Shown here piece after piece: positions 58,048-64,000 of a stretch of 64,000 bases of DNA. The DNA comes from Phymorhynchus buccinoides (taxonomy: Eukaryota > Mollusca > Gastropoda > Neogastropoda > Raphitomidae): positions 491,876-555,875 of the forward strand of contig CM065698.1 of NCBI GenBank assembly GCA_017654935.2. Direction: 5' to 3'. The translations under genes were made by a program, and so were the position numbers. Under the pieces are notes generated by a model. The model was not told where the DNA came from. It ran no database searches and was given only the letters and a program-made list of their open reading frames with translations. Numbering within the stretch: position 1 is the stretch's first letter; each line of letters starts with the position of its first letter.

Positions 58048-58500
58048 TTTTCAGCGTTGATGAGCTTCTAACTCATGTTTACTTGTTGAATCTATCTAAC
58101 CAACTAATTTAAAATGTTATCTGTGTTTTTTATCATTTTACACTGTTTTTATATTTAATTTTCAAATCATTATTTTTGAACCTTGCATTAGACATATATA
58201 TTTATGCAAAGTTTTTAACAATGTACGCCTTTATTTCCCAACCAAAATGCCATATTCAGTTTGGAGATTAGATCACGGACGCAACACACACACCACACAC
58301 ACACACAACCGACAAATATCATACTAGTGAAGACGGGTAAAAGCCCATGCGGGTAAGAAGCCCAGGCAAATATCTACATGAAATAAAGAAATTTCAGTCA
58401 ATATTCGCCATGAGACGAATGCTAAACACTTGTCTCATGGGCAAATATGACGCATTTTGTTGATTTCCCATGAGATAATTGGCATGAGATGTCCTACCCT

Positions 58501-59000
58501 NNNNNNNNNNNNNNNNNNNNNNNNNNNNNNNNNNNNNNNNNNNNNNNNNNNNNNNNNNNNNNNNNNNNNNNNNNNNNNNNNNNNNNNNNNNNNNNNNNNN
58601 NNNNNNNNNNNNNNNNNNNNNNNNNNNNNNNNNNNNNNNNNNNNNNNNNNNNNNNNNNNNNNNNNNNNNNNNNNNNNNNNNNNNNNNNNNNNNNNNNNNN
58701 NNNNNNNNNNNNNNNNNNNNNNNNNNNNNNNNNNNNNNNNNNNNNNNNNNNNNNNNNNNNNNNNNNNNNNNNNNNNNNNNNNNNNNNNNNNNNNNNNNNN
58801 NNNNNNNNNNNNNNNNNNNNNNNNNNNNNNNNNNNNNNNNNNNNNNNNNNNNNNNNNNNNNNNNNNNNNNNNNNNNNNNNNNNNNNNNNNNNNNNNNNNN
58901 NNNNNNNNNNNNNNNNNNNNNNNNNNNNNNNNNNNNNNNNNNNNNNNNNNNNNNNNNNNNNNNNNNNNNNNNNNNNNNNNNNNNNNNNNNNNNNNNNNNN
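58501..59000. other. Assembly gap (500 N)
   Basis: 500 unresolved bases; flanked on the right by GT-rich sequence. Confidence 0.99.
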
Positions 59001-59224
59001 TGTGTGTATTTATGAGTGTGTGTTGTGTGTGTTTGTGTTTTGCATTGTGTGTACTTGTACGTGTGTGGTGCGTGCGTGCGTGTGTGCGTGCGTGCGTTGT
59101 GCGCGCGAAGCGTGCGTGTGCGTGTTTCGAAAAATTGTTTTCTGTTTAATACTGATGGATGATACAGTGTTGTCTTTTAGTTTTGAACAAAGAAAAAATG
59201 CATGTTCGTTATATGACAACTGTA

Positions 59225-59710
59225 GTCGTTTCTTCCTTTCACTAGTTTCAGAATGGGTTTGTTATATAAGCACAGTTTCTTTCCTCGTCTCCTTTTATTT
59301 AATCCCGTTCTCTACTTTTCTCCTAAAAGTGTCATTGATGATCAAAGCAACAGACATCTGACCCATAACGAAAGGATGTGTTTGCCAGTCTGTATGATCA
59401 CATTGGCTTAATTGTAGTCGTTTCTTCCTTTCAGAATGGGTTTGCTATATAAGCACAGTTTCCTTCCTCTTCTTTAAAAATAGCCCCACATGGCCGAAAG
59501 GCCAAAGAGGGCGTAAACCCTTATTTCTTCTTCTTCTTTTAATCCCGTTTTCTCCTTTTCTCCTAAAAGTGCCATTGACGTTCAAAGCAGCAGACAACTG
59601 ATCCATAACGATGTGTTTGTTAGTCTGTATGCTGCCATTGATGTTCAAAGCAGCAGACACGCACTGATCCATAACGATGTGTTTGTTAGTCTGTATGCTC
59701 TCATTGGCTC
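59225..59710 (+). repeat. About 200-bp tandem duplication, 2.5 copies
   Basis: Units share 'tataagcacagtttc', 'ttctcctaaaagtg', 'ccattgatgttcaaagcagc' and 'atgtgtttgttagtctgtat'. The third is partial (from about 59629). The second unit carries a small insertion absent from the first. Confidence 0.85.
59479..59537 (+). mobile_element. Short retroposon tail inserted in one duplicate
   Basis: The segment 'agccccacatggccgaaagg' + 'ccaaagagggcgtaaaccc' ending in (TTC)n is present in the second tandem unit and absent from the first. Hairpins ggccgaaaggcc and gggcgtaaaccc and a simple-repeat tail fit a 5'-truncated SINE/LINE end. Confidence 0.7.
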
Positions 59711-59989
59711 AACACAGATGAAGATCGCGTAGACATGTCAACCACGACTATCTCCCGTACACAATACCGGTACGACAACAAAACACTGGTATCGTACCGG
59801 TACTCAGCTCTAATTCGTATCGCGTCAGCACAAAATTATATGTATGAAAACCAACAATGAGAGAGAGAGGAGGGAGGAGGGGGATGAAGTGGCCCCTAAA
59901 GGGCTTACTTATTCATCTGCTACACAAATTAAATGCTAACAGCATTAAACAGGGTGTGACATTTTCGTCTACAATACTTAGCTTAACTC

Positions 59990-60189
59990 CACCCTGTGAC
60001 TAGCCGGTAAAGGTAAAGATGTCCCCCCCTCCCCCCTTTACATTTCTCGGCGCTCCCCGCATTTTCACACTGACCTTTCTTACCAAACATGAAACATGTT
60101 AACCTTTTTAGCTAATTATCTTTGTTGAATAATTAATCGCAGTCATAATGTGAGATTAATTCTAAAGAAAGGCGCTATATAAATACTAT

Positions 60190-60232
<43 letters not shown>

Positions 60233-60325
60233 CATAATATAGGCCATTATCTAATCTAAATATCGAGAAATGGACGGGGGGGGGGGGGGGGCGCATCTTT
60301 ACCTTTACGGCTAGCCTTTAGCGAT
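59990..60325. mobile_element. Inverted-repeat-bounded segment with LINE/SINE tail
   Basis: 'tagccggtaaaggtaaagat' (about 60001) and 'atctttacctttacggctag' (about 60294) are inverted, each next to a C or G run. Inside, 'ggcgctatataaatactatg' runs into (TTA)n at about 60193-60232, an L2-like 3' tail. ATA-rich repeats follow to 60390. Confidence 0.55.
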
Positions 60326-60654
60326 AATGACACTGCATAATAATAATAATAATAATAATAGAAAAAATAATAATAATAGAAAAAATAAACCATACGGCAC
60401 AGTCATATAAACTATACTCCCAATTTTGACTCTTGGGTCACATTTTGCCTGTTTTTTGTGTTAAGGAAAAACTTGATAAATTAAATATTTGTACCAACAA
60501 ATTTCATTAAGTGATACCCTTCACTCTTGATCATAGTCGAAAGCGCCACACTGGGACATTATATCGACGAAACTTTAGGGAGAGCACATCTTAAAAAACA
60601 AGACAATAATAAAACCTGGAGGTTTATTTGTGGGCTGGGGTCTGTTGGAGGAGG

Positions 60655-60705
60655 AGGGTCGAGAGGACGTAAAACACCAAATTCCGTTCGTTCGTTCGTT
60701 GGAGG
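60655..60705 (+). repeat. SINE-like tail with (CGTT)n
   Basis: 'ggtcgagaggacgtaaaaca' + 'ccaaattccgttcgttcgtt', the same terminal motif as at 15.0, 19.9 and 43.0 kb, here with its own simple-repeat tail. Confidence 0.6.
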
Positions 60706-60794
60706 AGGAGGACCTTTGGTTTAAATCCATCGATTATCTTTGAAATAATCAGTATCTTTGTCATATTCAAAATCTTGTCACGATTTACTGCAAC

Positions 60795-62130
60795 TTCAAG
60801 GTCTAAGGAACCGTTGTGCCACAGGAGAAAGAGTTGGGGGGATCTGTCTGGGTTGCAGAGCTGCGACTGTTTAGGCGGATCTTGCGTGCCTCACGCTTTG
60901 CCTGCGATGTCTCGATGCGGTGCGCTTCGAACTTGGTGGCTCCCTTTGTTACTGCACCACGCCATGCTGGTCTGTTCTGTGCCAGGGTTTCCCATGAGGA
61001 GACATTGATGTTGAAGTTCTTTAGGGGCACTTTGAGGATATCCCTAAATCTCAACTTTGGTCTACCAAGACTCCGTGCACCAGTCTTCAGCTCTCCATAG
61101 AAGACACGTTTTGGTGGTCGATTGTCAGACATTCTGACGACATGCCCAGCCCAACGAAGTTGTGACTTGTGGAGTAGTGTGAAGATACTAGGCATGTCTG
61201 TCCGCTCAAGAATCTCGTTGTCAGGGATTTTGTCCTGCCATTTCACTCTCAAGATCTTGCGAAGACAGTTGATGTGAAAGCGGTTGAGTTTCTTTGCATG
61301 TCTTTGATATACATTCCAGGCAGAGCTTGCCTTTGCAATTCTAGTATCTGTTTCGTCATCGATGTTTGCACTGCGAGCTAGCGTGCTGCCCAGATAGGTG
61401 AACTTGTCCACCGCCACCAGTGTCTGACCATTCACTGTCACTGTGGGTTCCTCATAGTCTTTCCCTGGAGCAGGCTGGTGCATCACTTCAGTCTTCTTGG
61501 TGCTTATGGTGAGACCAAAGTTGTCACAAGCAGCAGAGAACAAGTCCATGGAGCACTGCATGTCTTCTTGGCTTTCAGCATTGAGGGCACAGTCATCACC
61601 AAACAGGAGTTATCTCAGCCTGTCAACCTGGACCTTGGTCTTTGCCTGGAGGCGTCGCAGGTTGAACAGTTTCCCATCCATTCTGTATCTGATGTCAATG
61701 CCAGGGTCGTCTTCTTGAAAGGCATCTGTCAGCATCGCGGTGAACAAAATGCTGAATAGTGTTGGAGCAAGCACACAGCCTTGTTTCACTCCATTGGTGA
61801 CAGGAAAAGGAGCAGATGACTCTCCATAATTGTGGTTTTGGGCTTGCATGTCATGGAACTGGCGAACCATCTGGATACATTTTGTTGGGCAGTCAAACTT
61901 GCTCATTATCATCCACAGACCTTCACGACTGACTGTATCAAATGCTTTTGTGAGGTCGACGAAAGTGGTGTAGAGGTCGACGTTTTGTTCTTGACACTTC
62001 TCCTGCAGCTGACGTGCGCAAACACCATGTCTGTTGTTCCTCGTTTCTTTCTAAAGCCACACTCACTCTCTGGCAAGAGGTCTTGTTCGAGGTGTTCGAT
62101 GAGTCGATTGAGCAGGACTCGGGCCTACAT
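60795..62130 (-). pseudogene. RTE-like LINE, RT to 3' end, 5'-truncated
   Basis: Minus-strand frames encode SECGFRKKRGTTDMVFA (about 62060), FVDLTKAFDTVSREGLW (motif A), TNGVKQGCVLAPTLFSILFT (motif B), then LLFGDDCALNAE (motif C) and DKFTYLGSTLARSANIDDET. The C-terminal half ends near 60803. Defects: a 2-base frameshift near 62025, an in-frame TAA at 61610-61612, and Gly in place of Ala in the FADD box. The wording of motifs B and thumb is typical of RTE-type elements. Confidence 0.85.
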
Positions 62131-62131
62131 A

Positions 62132-62140
62132 CATGCATAT

Positions 62141-62228
<88 letters not shown>

Positions 62229-62635
62229 ACACATACATACACATACACACACAAACACACATATACATACATACATACATACATACATACATACATACAC
62301 ACACACACATACATACATACATGCACACACACTTACATACATACACACATACACACATACACAAACAAAAGCAAACATGCATACATACATACATACATAC
62401 ATACATACATACAAACATACATACATACATACATACATACATACATACATACATACATGCATGCATGCATGCATGCATGCATACATACATACATACATAC
62501 ATACATACATACATACCATACATACATACATACATACATACATACATACATACATACATACATACATACATGCATGCATGCATGCATACATACATACATA
62601 CATACATACATAGATACATACATACATACATACAT
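62132..62635. repeat. (CATA)n / (CA)n microsatellite
   Basis: About 500 bp of tetranucleotide CATA with CA and CATG blocks, adjoining the 5' break of the RTE-like LINE. Confidence 0.98.
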
Positions 62636-62984
62636 ATGGACAGCAGAGAAACGCACGCACAACCCTCATTCCCATCCAAAAGTAGGCCTACTCCCGCTCT
62701 GTTAGAACTGGGAGGAGTACAAAAAGACAATAGAAGCAAGCTATATATAAAGCGATGCCCCTTCCCTTTCCTGTGAACGACAGTCCCAGGCTACCGTCAC
62801 TGCATCACGAGCGCATACCAGTTTGAAACGTTACTGTTGTAAAAAAAAAAAAAGTGTTTAATTTTGGAGAGGTAGGTACCTACATTTGTTTTTAAGTTTT
62901 GGTTGTGCAGAATTTGGGCTTTGAAGCAAAGAAGGCAAGATAATCACAGGCAGAGATAAAAACTGTTCACCTCTTAAAAGACAT

Positions 62985-63190
62985 AATTGAAGTAAAACGA
63001 CATAATTCAACTAAAAAGACATAATTGAACTAAAAAGACATAATTGAACTAAAAAGACAGAATTGAACTAAAAAGACAGAATTGAACTAAAAAGACAGAA
63101 TTGAACTAAAAAACCCTAATTGAACTAAAAAGATATAATTGAACTAAAAAGACATAATTGAACTAAAAAGACATAATTGAACTAAAAAAA
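62985..63190 (+). repeat. 19-bp minisatellite, about 10 copies
   Basis: Unit 'actaaaaagacataattga' with cat/cag variants. No gene in 62640-63400. Confidence 0.95.
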
Positions 63191-63403
63191 AACCTAATAC
63201 ACGCTACACGTTAAAGGGGCACCCTGCCGGGATGCGTTTTTGCAAGACACGCGTCGAGATCACCAGGAAAACACCTTTACAGACATCGCAACACTCACTT
63301 TGCTGTGGTTTCCTATAAATCAAACTGTCAAATCGGCGATTCCTCCTTGACGGAGATTGCTGGAAGTCAATTTGTTTCAGTGAAAGCCGATGCTGATGAT
63401 GGA

Positions 63404-63470
63404 ATGTGTTGGCTGCGTGCAGCGGAGAGACCAGTGAAAGCTGAACACCGGACACATACGTAACCTACTT
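63404..63470 (+). repeat. Dispersed repeat related to 11757-11815
   Basis: 'tgttggctgcgtgcagcgga' and 'gagaccagtgaaagctg' parallel 'tgttggctgtacacagcagg' and 'gagaccactgaaaactgg'. Confidence 0.6.
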
Positions 63471-63654
63471 CTCCTATTTATGTCCGTGTGTCCCCGTGAA
63501 CACAGAAGGAAAAAGAAAAAGCCTTCAATTTAAATTCGGGCATTTCAAGGTAAAGATAGCAAACCATTGGTAAGGTATAGTTACGTAGCACTAAATCACC
63601 TTTTAATTTTTAAAAAAAACCCAATAATTCGCTGTACGTTCTGTGTGATTTAAC

Positions 63655-64000
63655 ACACCAAGCGTTCTCTATTGATCATTTAACCCTTTCAATGCCAGCC
63701 ATTGTTTTAGCCAAAACTTTCCATTAAACTTACCTGGGTCAGAGAAAAGATTATTTCGTCTGCAATATTGGGGATTCCTCTGTGACATGCATACAATAGG
63801 GCCTGTCCTTACCTCCCAAGATTAAGAACGTAAGGTCACTCGTTAACAGACCCTCATTTGATGCCTTTTAGTGACATGGCTGTTAAATCATGTGTGTGCC
63901 AAGAGGCGACAGTGGCGATGAAAGGGTATAAAAGACAAAACGTTCTCTATTGGTCAGTTAAACAGCAAAGAGTTCTCTATTGGTCAGATAAACAGCAAAG
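63655..64000 (+). repeat. 30-bp repeat interrupted by the MITE
   Basis: 'cgttctctattggtcagtta' + 'aacagcaaag' recurs at 63939 and 63970. Its left remnant 'cgttctctattgatcattta' at 63663 abuts the MITE. Confidence 0.8.
63680..63931. mobile_element. TTAA-bordered MITE, copy 3
   Basis: Starts ttaaccctttcaatgccagc, ends gtggcgatgaaagggtataa. The body is alignable with copy 2. It splits a 30-bp tandem repeat at its TTAA. Confidence 0.8.

Noticed and set aside
62014..62776. Tyr/His/Thr- or Cys/Val-rich frames
   Set aside because: Translations of (CATA)n and (CA)n.

Overview
This window looks like nuclear DNA of an animal, most likely a mollusc and probably a marine gastropod. Genes are split by introns with GT/AG borders, there is no operon structure, and most of the sequence is degenerate non-LTR retrotransposons (LINEs), short dispersed elements, minisatellites and microsatellites. 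The gastropod guess rests on the CUB/LDLa gene architecture and on a SINE-like element that resembles ones I associate with snails. I could not check either against a database. Three runs of exactly 500 N (4637-5136, 34925-35424, 58501-59000) are scaffold gaps.

Layout. 1-4636 is a noisy collinear near-copy of 15750-20365, ending at a gap. 5586-7672 is a 55-bp minisatellite. 8.6-9.7 kb is a LINE remnant with a nested SINE. 9.8-11.5 kb is a 32-bp minisatellite. 12.0-15.3 kb holds a palindromic TTAA-bordered element and a 90-bp terminal-inverted-repeat (TIR) element containing a LINE that itself contains another LINE. 15.75-20.4 kb is a chain of LINE fragments, a SINE-like repeat and a U2 snRNA-derived fragment. 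20.9-24.7 kb is more LINE 3' ends, followed by (TAC)n and a 20-bp minisatellite to 25.9 kb.

Two host genes can be supported, both on the + strand. Gene 1 (29041-36374) is a homologue of the poorly characterised UPF0488/C8orf33 family. Exons at 29041-29131, 30436-30570 and probably 35959-36044 have compatible phases, and a polyadenylation signal follows. Its introns are packed with tandem arrays. The array 27705-29040 is built from copies of the 5' part of its own exon mixed with GAT repeats, and a fossil piece of the second exon sits at the head of another array. Gene 2 (44729-50272, incomplete) encodes a secreted or receptor-type protein with CUB-like modules and a four-cysteine LDLa-like module. 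Its second intron hosts a LINE inside a LINE, and a frameshifted copy of its third exon's 3' edge lies 0.75 kb downstream.

Other notable elements: a 1.07-kb TTAA-flanked element with 152-bp inverted termini enclosing fourteen 38-bp repeats (41691-42767); three copies of a TTAA-bordered MITE (26.2, 51.3, 63.7 kb); a LINE with an RNase H domain (38.1-39.4 kb); a minus-strand LINE with an intact FADD box (52.5-54.05 kb); an integrase scrap followed by a possible LTR (54.1-55.9 kb); and an RTE-like LINE with a mutated FGDD box (60.8-62.1 kb). No complete protein-coding gene, rRNA, functional tRNA or CRISPR array is visible.
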